Assembly (NCBI GenBank): GCA_003246255.1
Contig: QKAX01000200.1
Location: 1-45,014 of the forward strand
DNA: 45,014 bases
Source: Demequina lutea
GTDB taxonomy: Bacteria; Actinomycetota; Actinomycetes; Actinomycetales; Demequinaceae
Direction: 5' to 3'
The notes under the pieces are model-generated. The model was given only the letters and a program-made list of their open reading frames with translations. It did no database searches and was not told where the DNA came from. Both the position numbers and the translations under genes were made by a program. Below, one piece after another: positions 19,844 to 28,633 of the stretch (within the stretch, counting starts at the first letter, position 1; every line of letters starts with the position of its first letter).

Positions 19844-19992
19844 GCGATGGCACTCCTTGAGGCTTGCGCGGAGCGATGGCGAGACGTTCTCGCCGCTGGT
19901 GCACCTATCGTCCCCCGACCCGCGGGATCAAGAGGACGGCGCGCATGAATTCGCAAACGTGAGATTGTGCACACCCGTGAGAGGGTTGCGGC

Positions 19993-20418
19993 GTGACTGC
20001 CGATCCTGAGGTGTCCTTTCGAGTGGCGGGAGTGGCGCTCGTGTCGAGTGCGGGCTCCCTGTTCACCGTGCGCAAGCGCGGCACGTACAAGTTCATGCTT
20101 CCCGGCGGAAAGCTCGAGCCGGGGGAGTCCGCCAGGGATGCGGCCGTGAGGGAGTGCGCCGAGGAGGTGGGACTGTCGCTCCTGCCACATCGGCTAGTGG
20201 CGCTGTTTGAGGCCGTGGTCCCGGCGGCGAATGAGCCGGGGGAGTGGATTCACAGCGCAGTGTTCTCGCATCCTGCTCCGGCCAGCCTCTCTCCCCGTGC
20301 AGAGATCGAGGAGGTGCGTGCTCTCGACCTCTCGGCGCCGCTACCGACCGACCTCGCTCCTTTGGTCGAGCATCATCTGGTGCCGTACTTGCGCGCGACG
20401 CTGGGGATCGCCGTGTGA
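19993..20418 (+). CDS. NUDIX hydrolase
   Basis: Nudix box 'GGKLEPGESARDAAVRECAEEVGL'. Confidence 0.95.
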   Translation: MTADPEVSFRVAGVALVSSAGSLFTVRKRGTYKFMLPGGKLEPGESARDAAVRECAEEVGLSLLPHRLVALFEAVVPAANEPGEWIHSAVFSHPAPASLSPRAEIEEVRALDLSAPLPTDLAPLVEHHLVPYLRATLGIAV

Positions 20419-20438
20419 CATATGGCACACGCGCGTGG

Positions 20439-20460
20439 CGAGCCATCGCCTAGTGGCTCG
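20439..20460. terminator. possible terminator hairpin after the NUDIX gene
   Basis: Perfect 7-bp stem CGAGCCA-(8 nt)-TGGCTCG. Confidence 0.35.
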
Positions 20461-20485
20461 ACGCGGCACTGCGTAGTCTCTTTCC

Positions 20486-21670
20486 ATGCTTGACATTGAC
20501 ACGATGCGCGTCGCGGAGTCTTGTGTGGCCATCACTGTCTTTGTGCTCGTCCTCTTTGGCACGTATCGCGCGACCCGGGCCCCTTTCGCCGGATGGTGGA
20601 GCGTCGCGCTGTTTCTGTCGGGATCCACCTCGGTGGTGTTTCTGATCGATGGCGAGCACCACTCGTTGTGGGCCGCGATCGTGGGAAATACCATCTCGGT
20701 CGCCTCGGCGGCTTGTGTGTGGGGCTCCGCGAGGTCGTTGCGTGGAGGGGCGCCTTCGCGCTGGTGGATCGTGGGCGCGGGAACCGTCTTTGGCATCGCC
20801 ACCATTGTCGAGAAACCCGAGGGTCTCGCGTGGCCAGGCGGCGTGTCGATGCTGGTGGGGATGGCGGGCTTCCTGGCATGGGCCGGGGCCGAGTTATGGA
20901 TGCTTGTCGCGCAACGGCGCAGGCATCGGCGCCTCGAGCAGCAGCGTTTCTCTGAGGTCGAGAGCGCGTTGGTCTTCATGGCCGTCGCATCGACTGCGGT
21001 GAGCGCCTTCTACGCCTTTCGTGTGTGCGTCTACGCGGTGATGGGACCCGAGTCGGACTTCTACCAGCGGTGGGCGGGTCCGCTGGCGACCACTCTTGCG
21101 ATGACGGTGGTGCTGGTGGTGGTGACGTATGCCGTGGCCGTGCTGCACCAGCTCGAGGAGGCGCAGCGGTGGCGATCGCGGGCACGCCGCGATGACCTCA
21201 CCGGCCTGCTGTTGCGCGCCGCGTTCGTGGAGTCCGTCACGTCAACCCTGGCGCGGCGCGACAGCAGCTCTCGCGCCGTGCTCATCGCCGCTGATCTGGA
21301 TCACTTCAAGGCGGTCAATGACAGCTTTGGTCACGCGGAGGGCGACAGGACGCTCTTGGCCTTTGCCCGCGCCCTGCAGCGTGAGTTGGGGCCGCGGGAC
21401 GTCGCGGCTCGGTGGGGCGGCGAGGAGTTCGTCGTCTTCTTGGCGGATGCCGATGCGACCGCGATCTCGGCCGTCACGGCAAGGATCGATGACGCGTTCG
21501 CCCGGGCCTGCGATCACATGGCCGACCCCCCGACGGCGAGCTATGGCGTTGCGGCTGTAGATGACCGCGGCTCGCTCCACGACGCATTGGAGCGCGCCGA
21601 CCGCGCCATGTACGCGGCCAAGGCGGCGGGCCGCCACACGACGATCGTGGACGGGCAGTTCTCGGCCTAG
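20486..21670 (+). CDS. membrane-anchored diguanylate cyclase (GGDEF domain)
   Basis: N-terminal TM helices; 'RRDDLTGLLLRAAF', 'AADLDHFKAVNDSFGHAEGDRTLL', 'AARWGGEEFVVFL' (intact GGEEF). Confidence 0.93.
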   Translation: MLDIDTMRVAESCVAITVFVLVLFGTYRATRAPFAGWWSVALFLSGSTSVVFLIDGEHHSLWAAIVGNTISVASAACVWGSARSLRGGAPSRWWIVGAGTVFGIATIVEKPEGLAWPGGVSMLVGMAGFLAWAGAELWMLVAQRRRHRRLEQQRFSEVESALVFMAVASTAVSAFYAFRVCVYAVMGPESDFYQRWAGPLATTLAMTVVLVVVTYAVAVLHQLEEAQRWRSRARRDDLTGLLLRAAFVESVTSTLARRDSSSRAVLIAADLDHFKAVNDSFGHAEGDRTLLAFARALQRELGPRDVAARWGGEEFVVFLADADATAISAVTARIDDAFARACDHMADPPTASYGVAAVDDRGSLHDALERADRAMYAAKAAGRHTTIVDGQFSA

Positions 21671-21727
21671 GTCGGCACCCCTCGCCTCTCGGTGCCTCGC
21701 TCGACCCGGTCGGTAGCGACACGCCGA

Positions 21728-21784
21728 AGCGTCGGCGATTTTGCGAGGTCCTCGCGTGGTTTTCGAACGTGCATCGCCGACGCT
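21728..21784. repeat. nested inverted repeat between the GGDEF gene and nrdD
   Basis: AGCGTCGGCGAT (21728-21739) / ATCGCCGACGCT (21773-21784), with inner palindrome GCGAGGTCCTCGC (21743-21755). Confidence 0.6.
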
Positions 21785-21821
21785 CGCGCCAACAAGGGAC
21801 CTTTGGCCCAGGCGTCGGCGG

Positions 21822-21837
21822 GTGCTAGATCTAGTGT
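21822..21837. promoter_or_regulatory. NrdR-box-like site 1
   Basis: GTGCTAGATCTAGTGT versus NrdR consensus acaCwAtATaTwGtgt. Confidence 0.8.
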
Positions 21838-21853
21838 TGCGGTACTCAGCGCG

Positions 21854-21869
21854 CCACTAGATGTAGTGG
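21854..21869. promoter_or_regulatory. NrdR-box-like site 2
   Basis: CCACTAGATGTAGTGG; centre-to-centre distance from site 1 is 32 bp; upstream of nrdD. Confidence 0.82.
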
Positions 21870-21922
21870 TCTGGTAGGCGGCGGAGGGGGAGACGACGCG
21901 GCAGGCGAGAGGGCACACCACC

Positions 21923-24181
21923 ATGAGCATCACCGAATCAGAGACCACGGCACAGCACGCCCGCGCCACCTTGGCAATTGCCGTGGTGAAGCGCGATGGG
22001 CGCACCCTCCGTTTCGACGAGGGCCGCATCCGCGGCGCGCTGACAAAGGCCTTCGAGGCGGTGCATGGTCACGTTTCGGAGGTGCACGAGCGGTCCATTC
22101 GCCGGCTCGCCAATGACGTGGTGGCGGAGATCGGTGAGCGCTTTCCGCAGGGCGTCAAGATCTATGAGATTCAGTCGGTCGTGGAGCACTTGCTGCTCGA
22201 GGAGCGCGAGTACGAGGTGGCGCGTGCCTACATCGACTACCGCGTGCAGCGGGACTTCGCCCGGAGCAAGGCCACGGACCTGAACCACTCGATCACCAAG
22301 CTGTTGGACAAGGACCAGGCAGTGGTGAACGAGAACGCGAACAAGGACGCCGCTGTCTTCAATACTCAGCGCGACCTGACTGCAGGCATGGTGGGCAAGG
22401 CGATCGGACTCAAGATGCTGCCTGCCCATGTGTCTAACGCTCACCAGAAGGGCGACATTCACTACCACGACCTCGACTATCACCCGTATGCGCCCATGAC
22501 TAACTGCTGCCTGATTGACTTCAAGGCGATGCTGGCAAAGGGCTTCCGTATCGGCAACGCTCAGGTATCGCCTCCGCGCTCCATTCAGACGGCCACGGCG
22601 CAGATCGCGCAGATCATCGCCAACGTGTCGTCCTCGCAGTACGGCGGCGCCACCGTCAACCGCATCGACGAGCTGCTGGCACCGTACGCCGAGCTCAACT
22701 ACGCCAAGCACGCCCTCGACGCGGAGGCCTGGATCGAGGATCCGGCTCGCAAGCAGGCCTATGCCGAGTCCAAGACCATCAAGGACATCTACGACGCGAT
22801 GCAGTCGCTCGAGTACGAGATCAACACCTTGTTCACCTCAAACGGCCAGACGCCGTTCACGTCGCTCGGATTCGGCCTGGGCACCGGCTGGTACGAGCGT
22901 GAGATTCAGAAGGCGATCCTCGAGATCCGCATGCGCGGCCTCGGCTCGGAAGGCCGCACAGCGATCTTCCCCAAGCTGCTCTTCACGCTCAAGGCTGGCC
23001 TCAACCTGAAGCCAGGCGAGCCCAACTACGACATCAAGCAGATGGCTGTCGAGTGCGCGACAAAGCGCATGTACCCGGACGTGCTGAGCTACGACAAGAT
23101 CGTGGACATCACCGGATCCTTCAAGGCGCCGATGGGTTGCCGCTCGTTCCTGCAGGGGTGGGAAGACGCCGAAGGTAACGACGTCGTCGAGGGGCGCATG
23201 AACCTTGGCGTGGTCACTCTCAATCTGCCGCGCATCGCGATGGAGGCGCGTGGCAGCGTCGAAGTGTTCTGGGCCCTGCTCGAGGAGCGGCTCGTGACGG
23301 TGCGCGACGCGCTCATGTTCCGCATCGAGCGCTGCAAGCAGGCGGAGCCAGGCAACGCGCCCATCCTGTATGTGCACGGAGCCTTCGGCAAGCGCCTCGC
23401 GCCGACGGACGATGTCGACGAGCTGTTCCGCGATGGCCGCGCCACAGTGTCGCTGGGCTACATCGGGCTGTATGAGGTAGCGACCGCGTTCTTTGGTGGC
23501 GCGTGGGAGGCCAACCCGGAGGCCAAGAAGCTCACGGTGGACGTTCTTACCTCGCTGCGCGACCACGCCAAGCAGTGGAGCGCCGAGTCGGGCTACTGGG
23601 TGTCCGTGTACTCGACTCCTTCGGAGAGCCTCACGGACAGGTTCTGCCGCCTGGACAAGGAGCGCTTTGGCGAGGTGGAGAACATCACCGACAAGGACTA
23701 CTACACGAACAGCTTCCATTACGACGTGCGCAAGAATCCCACTCCGTTTGAGAAGCTCGACTTCGAGGCCGAGTACGCCCCGCTCACGTCGGGCGGTTTC
23801 ATCCACTACTGCGAGTACCCCGTTCTGCAGCAGAACCCCAAGGCGCTCGAGGCAGTGTGGGACTACGCGTATGACCGCGTGGGCTACCTGGGAACCAACA
23901 CCCCTATCGACCGCTGCTACGAATGCGGCTTTGCTGGCGACTTCGATCCCACCGCGCGCGGCTTCAAGTGCCCGTCGTGCGGGAACGAGGACCCTCGTAC
24001 GTGCGACGTGGTGAAGCGCACCTGCGGCTACCTGGGCAACCCTCAGCAACGCCCGATGGTGCACGGACGTCACACCGAGATCGCCTCGCGTGTGAAGCAC
24101 ATGCAGTCCGCCGACGTGCGGGTGCCGCTTAGCGCGATCGACGACGCTGGCGACGGGCCGCGCCCTGCCACCTCCCGCTAG
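21923..24181 (+). CDS. nrdD: anaerobic (class III) ribonucleoside-triphosphate reductase
   Basis: ATP-cone N-terminus 'VVKRDGRTLRFDEGRIRGALTKAF'; C-terminal Zn motif 'CYECGFAGDF...CPSCGNED' and glycyl-radical motif 'RTCGYLG'. Confidence 0.97.
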   Translation: MSITESETTAQHARATLAIAVVKRDGRTLRFDEGRIRGALTKAFEAVHGHVSEVHERSIRRLANDVVAEIGERFPQGVKIYEIQSVVEHLLLEEREYEVARAYIDYRVQRDFARSKATDLNHSITKLLDKDQAVVNENANKDAAVFNTQRDLTAGMVGKAIGLKMLPAHVSNAHQKGDIHYHDLDYHPYAPMTNCCLIDFKAMLAKGFRIGNAQVSPPRSIQTATAQIAQIIANVSSSQYGGATVNRIDELLAPYAELNYAKHALDAEAWIEDPARKQAYAESKTIKDIYDAMQSLEYEINTLFTSNGQTPFTSLGFGLGTGWYEREIQKAILEIRMRGLGSEGRTAIFPKLLFTLKAGLNLKPGEPNYDIKQMAVECATKRMYPDVLSYDKIVDITGSFKAPMGCRSFLQGWEDAEGNDVVEGRMNLGVVTLNLPRIAMEARGSVEVFWALLEERLVTVRDALMFRIERCKQAEPGNAPILYVHGAFGKRLAPTDDVDELFRDGRATVSLGYIGLYEVATAFFGGAWEANPEAKKLTVDVLTSLRDHAKQWSAESGYWVSVYSTPSESLTDRFCRLDKERFGEVENITDKDYYTNSFHYDVRKNPTPFEKLDFEAEYAPLTSGGFIHYCEYPVLQQNPKALEAVWDYAYDRVGYLGTNTPIDRCYECGFAGDFDPTARGFKCPSCGNEDPRTCDVVKRTCGYLGNPQQRPMVHGRHTEIASRVKHMQSADVRVPLSAIDDAGDGPRPATSR

Positions 24182-24190
24182 GCGCGACGC

Positions 24191-24763
24191 ATGACCCTCA
24201 CGCCCAACCCCCGCACGTGGCTCGCCGAGAAGGCAAGTCACCAGTACGTCGCCGACTACAAGCCGTTTTCCTTCGTTGACGGCGAGGGAGTGCGCTGCAG
24301 CCTGTATGTGAGCGGGTGCTTCTTCAAGTGCGATGGCTGTTACAACAAGGACGCGTGGAGCTTCAGGTGCGGCGCGCCGTACTCCGCCGACCTTGAGGAA
24401 CGCATCATGGCGGACCTGGCGCACGAGTCGGTGCAAGGGCTGTCGCTCTTGGGCGGGGAGCCCTTCCTCAATACCCAGGTGTGCCTGTCCATCGCGCGGC
24501 GCGTGCGAGCGCAGTTTGGGTGGGCCAAGGACATCTGGTGCTGGACCGGCTACACCTTTGAGCAGCTGCTGACAGACAGCGCGGATAAGCGCGAACTTCT
24601 GAGCCTGGTGGACGTGCTGGTGGACGGACCCTATGAGGACTCGCTGCGAGACCTCGGCCTGCGGTTCCGCGGCTCCGCAAACCAGCGAGTGCTCGACGTG
24701 GGTGCCTCACTTGCCCAAGGGGCCGCTGTCGAGTGGCACGACGCCACCGCGGCCATTGGTTAG
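24191..24763 (+). CDS. nrdG: anaerobic RNR-activating radical SAM protein
   Basis: 'FVDGEGVRCSLYVSGCFFKCDGCYNKDAW' CxxxCxxC motif; 'LSLLGGEPFLN'; 10 bp after nrdD. Confidence 0.96.
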   Translation: MTLTPNPRTWLAEKASHQYVADYKPFSFVDGEGVRCSLYVSGCFFKCDGCYNKDAWSFRCGAPYSADLEERIMADLAHESVQGLSLLGGEPFLNTQVCLSIARRVRAQFGWAKDIWCWTGYTFEQLLTDSADKRELLSLVDVLVDGPYEDSLRDLGLRFRGSANQRVLDVGASLAQGAAVEWHDATAAIG

Positions 24764-24853
24764 TGGCCTACGAGTCAGGCGAAACCTGGGGGCAATCATC
24801 CGCTGGCACAATGCTGCAGCGCACCCCGCGCGCCCGATGCAGGAGGAAGTGCA

Positions 24854-25471
24854 GTGACAGTCCTTGAGCCAGCCCTCGATGTGAAGCGTCACGCGCTCTG
24901 GGAGGACGCCCTCGCACTCGTCGTCGGCTCGTACATGTTGTCGTGGGGCTTGTTCTTTCTCCACGCGATTGGTGGAGTGGCGGGTGGCCTCGCGGGCGTC
25001 GCGTTCCTTGGCAGCTACGCGACAGGCTGGTCGTTCGGCCTCATCTACTTTGTGATCAATGTTCCCTTCTACTACCTGGCAGTGCGCCGCCTCGGGTGGC
25101 GCTTCACCATCAAGACACTCATCGCTGTGGGCCTCATCTCAGTCGGGTCCTCGCTGCATGATCGGTTCATCACCATCGACTCGATCTCGCCGCTGTATGC
25201 GGCGATCTGTGCGGGGCTCGCGATCGGCATGGGCATGCTGGTGCTGTTTAGGCACGGCGCCTCGGCCGGAGGCTTCGGGATCCTGGCGGCATTCCTACAA
25301 GAGAAGACGGGCATTCGAGCGGGCGTGACGCAGGGGAGCCTCGACGTCGCGGTGGTGCTCGCCTCGCTAGCGCTGGTGGAGCCCTGGATTCTTGCGTGCT
25401 CCGTGATTGGCGTGGTCATGCTCAACGGTGTGATCGCTATCAACCACCGTCCTGGCCGCTACTTCGGGTAG
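24854..25471 (+). CDS. YitT/YczE-type membrane protein
   Basis: 205 aa; 'GGVAGGLAGVAFLGSYATGWSFGLIYFVINVPFYYLA'; multiple TM helices. Confidence 0.8.
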   Translation: MTVLEPALDVKRHALWEDALALVVGSYMLSWGLFFLHAIGGVAGGLAGVAFLGSYATGWSFGLIYFVINVPFYYLAVRRLGWRFTIKTLIAVGLISVGSSLHDRFITIDSISPLYAAICAGLAIGMGMLVLFRHGASAGGFGILAAFLQEKTGIRAGVTQGSLDVAVVLASLALVEPWILACSVIGVVMLNGVIAINHRPGRYFG

Positions 25472-25493
25472 CGCCCTCACGCATACTGTGCCT

Positions 25494-26138
25494 ATGACCC
25501 ACCCTCAGTCCTCCGGTCTCAACGATGCGAAGTCGTTCTGGGAGGAGCGCTATAGCTCCTCCGAACGCGTGTGGTCGGGCAAGGTCAACGCCAGTGCGGC
25601 AGCGGCACTCGAGCACCTCGCGCCGGGCTCCAGCCTCGACCTCGGTTGCGGCGAGGGCGGCGACGTGCTCTGGCTTGCCGAGCGGGGATGGCGCGCCCTT
25701 GGCCTCGACATCTCGCCTACGGCAGTCGCCAGGGGCGAGGCCGAGGCTCGAGCACGCGCCTTGCCTCAGGCACGATTTGTCGCGGCGGATCTGACGTCGT
25801 GGGAGCCCGACGAGCGTTTCGACCTTGTCTCGGCAACCTTCCTTCACTCACCCGCACGCCTCGCTCGCGAGGATGTCCTCACGAAGGCCATGTCGTGGGT
25901 TGCTCCGGGCGGCTGGATGCTCATCGTGGGCCACGCCGAGCCGCCGCCGTGGTCCGAACGGCTTCATGAGCATCGGCACGATCTCCTCAATGCGCAGGCT
26001 CAGGTCGGCGCGCTCCGCCTCGGCCGCGAATGGGCCGTCGAGCGGCAGGAGGACGTCACCCGGGCCGTGACCGATCCGTCCGGGCTGCCAGCCGAGCTCG
26101 TGGACGCCGTGGTGCTCCTGCGTCGCGCAGCTGCCTAG
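25494..26138 (+). CDS. class I SAM-dependent methyltransferase
   Basis: 'LAPGSSLDLGCGEGGDVLWLAERGWRALGLDISPTAVARG'. Confidence 0.92.
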   Translation: MTHPQSSGLNDAKSFWEERYSSSERVWSGKVNASAAAALEHLAPGSSLDLGCGEGGDVLWLAERGWRALGLDISPTAVARGEAEARARALPQARFVAADLTSWEPDERFDLVSATFLHSPARLAREDVLTKAMSWVAPGGWMLIVGHAEPPPWSERLHEHRHDLLNAQAQVGALRLGREWAVERQEDVTRAVTDPSGLPAELVDAVVLLRRAAA

Positions 26139-26872
26139 ACGGGCGCGATCCGACGCCGTCTGAAGCCCGCCGCGGCTGCCACGAAACCCGCGAAAAGGCG
26201 GGCTGAGTCGGCGTCCTGCTCGGGATGCCACTGCGTCGCGACGCAGAACGTCAGGTTCGGATCCTCGATCGCCTCGACCACGCCGTCGGCACTGCGGGCT
26301 GTCACCACGAGTCCCTCTCCGAGCGCATCGATGGCTTGGTGGTGATACACGGGAACCGCGGGCGAGTCGTGGTGTAGTGCCGCGATCGCGCTCCCCGCCA
26401 CGACGTCCACGTTCACGTGTGAGAACACGCCGTGTTCGCCCTGGTGCTGCGTGTGGCCCACGACGTCGGGTAGGTGCTGGTGAAGGGTTCCGCCGCGCGA
26501 CACATTGAGCACCTGGGCGCCGCGGCAGATGCCTAGCAGCGGCATGTCGGCGCGTCGTGCCGCGTCAACGAGAGCAAGCTCCCATTCGTCGCGGTCGCTG
26601 CGTGGCGCGTCGGACGTGGGGTGCGGCTCACTCCCGTAGCGTGCCGGATCCACGTCGTAGCCGCCGGCGATCACCAAGGCGTCGAGGGTTGCCAGAAGGG
26701 CATCCGCGTCGCTGAGGCTGGCGGGCTGAGGAGGTAACGCCACCACCGTGGCGCCCGCCGCAGTGAGCGGGGCCAGGTACGCATGCGGTAGGTACACAGC
26801 GCGGGTGTCCCACACGCCCATCTGGGCGCGCTCCAGGTATGTGGTGACGCCTACCAAGGGGCGCTCGTTCAC
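26135..26872 (-). CDS. gamma-glutamyl-gamma-aminobutyrate hydrolase family (class I GATase) protein
   Basis: GTG start at 26872, overlapping the GDPD stop; 'VGVTTYLERAQMGVWDTRAVYLPHAYL', nucleophile motif 'LLGICRGAQVLNVSRGGTLHQHL'. Confidence 0.9.
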   Translation of the reverse strand: MNERPLVGVTTYLERAQMGVWDTRAVYLPHAYLAPLTAAGATVVALPPQPASLSDADALLATLDALVIAGGYDVDPARYGSEPHPTSDAPRSDRDEWELALVDAARRADMPLLGICRGAQVLNVSRGGTLHQHLPDVVGHTQHQGEHGVFSHVNVDVVAGSAIAALHHDSPAVPVYHHQAIDALGEGLVVTARSADGVVEAIEDPNLTFCVATQWHPEQDADSARLFAGFVAAAAGFRRRRIAPV

Positions 26873-27639
26873 GCCCACCTCCCGATGCTCTGTAGGTATT
26901 TCTTGAGAAGATCCGCCCTGTCGCTGACAAGGCCGTCGACGCCCATCTCGATAAGCCGAGCCATGTCCTCTTCGGCGTTGATGGTCCACACGTGAACCGC
27001 CGCGCCGGCACGATGAGCGGTGGCGACAGTGTCGCGGCTCACCACTGTCACGGGTCCCTGCCTCACTGGCACCTGCAGCGCGTGCACTGCGGAGAGCGCG
27101 CCGGCGGCGTGTGCGCGCACGGCATGCGCGGCCAGGAATCCCATCACCTCGCGCGTGCCGGCGGACTCCGCGACGGGCCGGGAGAGCAGCCGTGCGGTCG
27201 CAAGCCGGCGGGCAGTGGAGAAGGAGGCAAGGCAGACGCGATCGTGTGCTCGCGTCTTCTCAATTGCTGCGGCGATGGGCTCGATGCCCGACCTCGCCTT
27301 GACGTCAATGTTGACCCGGAGGTGGGGCCAGGTGCCCAGCACATCCTCGAGCAGCGGCACGGGTTCGGTGCCGCCAATGCGCGCGCGCCGCACGGTGTCC
27401 CACCGCAATGCCGAAACTGTGCCCTCGCCGTCCGTGGTGCGGTTGAGCGTCGCGTCGTGAAGTGCCACGGCGACCCCGTCGGCCGTGCCGTGAGCGTCGG
27501 TCTCCACGTACCGAAAACCCAGATCGACGGCCGCCTGGAACGCCTTCATCGAGTTCTCGAGACCCTCGAGCGAGAAGCCTCGGTGAGCGAGCGCCGCCAC
27601 CGCGCCGCCGTTGTCGAAGTACGGGTGCGCGGCGCTCAT
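26869..27639 (-). CDS. glycerophosphodiester phosphodiesterase
   Basis: 'ALAHRGFSLEGLENSMKAFQAAVDLGFRYVETDAHGTADGVAVALHDATLNRTTDGEG'; ATGA overlap with the upstream hydrolase gene. Confidence 0.93.
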   Translation of the reverse strand: MSAAHPYFDNGGAVAALAHRGFSLEGLENSMKAFQAAVDLGFRYVETDAHGTADGVAVALHDATLNRTTDGEGTVSALRWDTVRRARIGGTEPVPLLEDVLGTWPHLRVNIDVKARSGIEPIAAAIEKTRAHDRVCLASFSTARRLATARLLSRPVAESAGTREVMGFLAAHAVRAHAAGALSAVHALQVPVRQGPVTVVSRDTVATAHRAGAAVHVWTINAEEDMARLIEMGVDGLVSDRADLLKKYLQSIGRWA

Positions 27640-28574
27640 GCGCACACTGTATCGATCCAGGCGGTGAGCCGATCGAGGTAGTCGGCTCGCGCGTCGGGCT
27701 CGGAGAGAACCAGGTCGTGAAGGCCGCCCTCAATCACCACGGAGGTGACCTGTGATCCAAGTCGGGGAGCGAGGCGCGCGATCGCTGCCACGTCGACCAC
27801 GGTGTCTTGGCGGCCCGCCTGTCCATTGGCGTGGGAGTCGCGGCCCGCTTGTGCCGAGCGCGCAACGAAGACAGGCACGCGGATGTCGAGCCCCCGTGAG
27901 AGCCGTGCGATGGCGCGCTGAACGGCGCCAAGCCAGCTCGCGCGCGTGTCGACACCCGCGGGCCGCTTCCACTCGGTGTTGAACTCCCAGCTGCCTCCAC
28001 CGGAGACATGCAGCCGCTCGGCGTAGGGCGACCTGCCTGGCACCACCACGCGCTCGGGATGGCGACGCAGGGCGGCGAGCACAATAGGCAGTGCGGCGCG
28101 CTGGTGGGGGCGCATGGCGAGCCCAAACAGGGGTGAGTTCAGCGCCAAGCCAGCGAGCGCCGGGTGGGGGCTGTCGTGTGCCCACACGGAGGCTGTCAGT
28201 CCTCCTGTGGAGTGGCCGTGAACGATGACCGGCACTCCCGGCAGCTCCGCAGCAATGGCGTCCATGGCATCGGTGATGTCGGCGCCTTGCTCCGCGGCGT
28301 CGAGCATGTCGTGAGGGTGTTCGCCTGGCCGCAGGGATCGTCCCGCCCGCGCCAGGTCCTCGGCATAGAACGCGATGCCCGTGGCGAGCATCGCGCGGGC
28401 GAACTCCACGTGGAAGAAGTAGTCGTTGTACCCGTGAACGTGCAGCAAGGCCGCGCGCGGCGCCGACGGCTGGTGCGTGGGCCTCACGAGGGTGGCGGCG
28501 CGCAGCGATCGCGCCTCGAAGCCCGGCAGCACGTCGGGCGCGTAGTCACTGTGTGAACTCTCCACAACCTGCAC
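27636..28574 (-). CDS. alpha/beta hydrolase (monoacylglycerol-lipase-like)
   Basis: 'ALLHVHGYNDYFFH', nucleophile elbow 'VIVHGHSTGGLTASVWA'. Confidence 0.9.
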   Translation of the reverse strand: MQVVESSHSDYAPDVLPGFEARSLRAATLVRPTHQPSAPRAALLHVHGYNDYFFHVEFARAMLATGIAFYAEDLARAGRSLRPGEHPHDMLDAAEQGADITDAMDAIAAELPGVPVIVHGHSTGGLTASVWAHDSPHPALAGLALNSPLFGLAMRPHQRAALPIVLAALRRHPERVVVPGRSPYAERLHVSGGGSWEFNTEWKRPAGVDTRASWLGAVQRAIARLSRGLDIRVPVFVARSAQAGRDSHANGQAGRQDTVVDVAAIARLAPRLGSQVTSVVIEGGLHDLVLSEPDARADYLDRLTAWIDTVCA

Positions 28575-28633
28575 CTTAGTCCGGTGCGGAGTGCCGCTAC
28601 CTTTCGTTCACCAAGACGCGGCACACTGACCCC

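Noticed and set aside
22838-24436. 532-aa minus-strand ORF
   Set aside because: Antisense to nrdD/nrdG; shadow frame.
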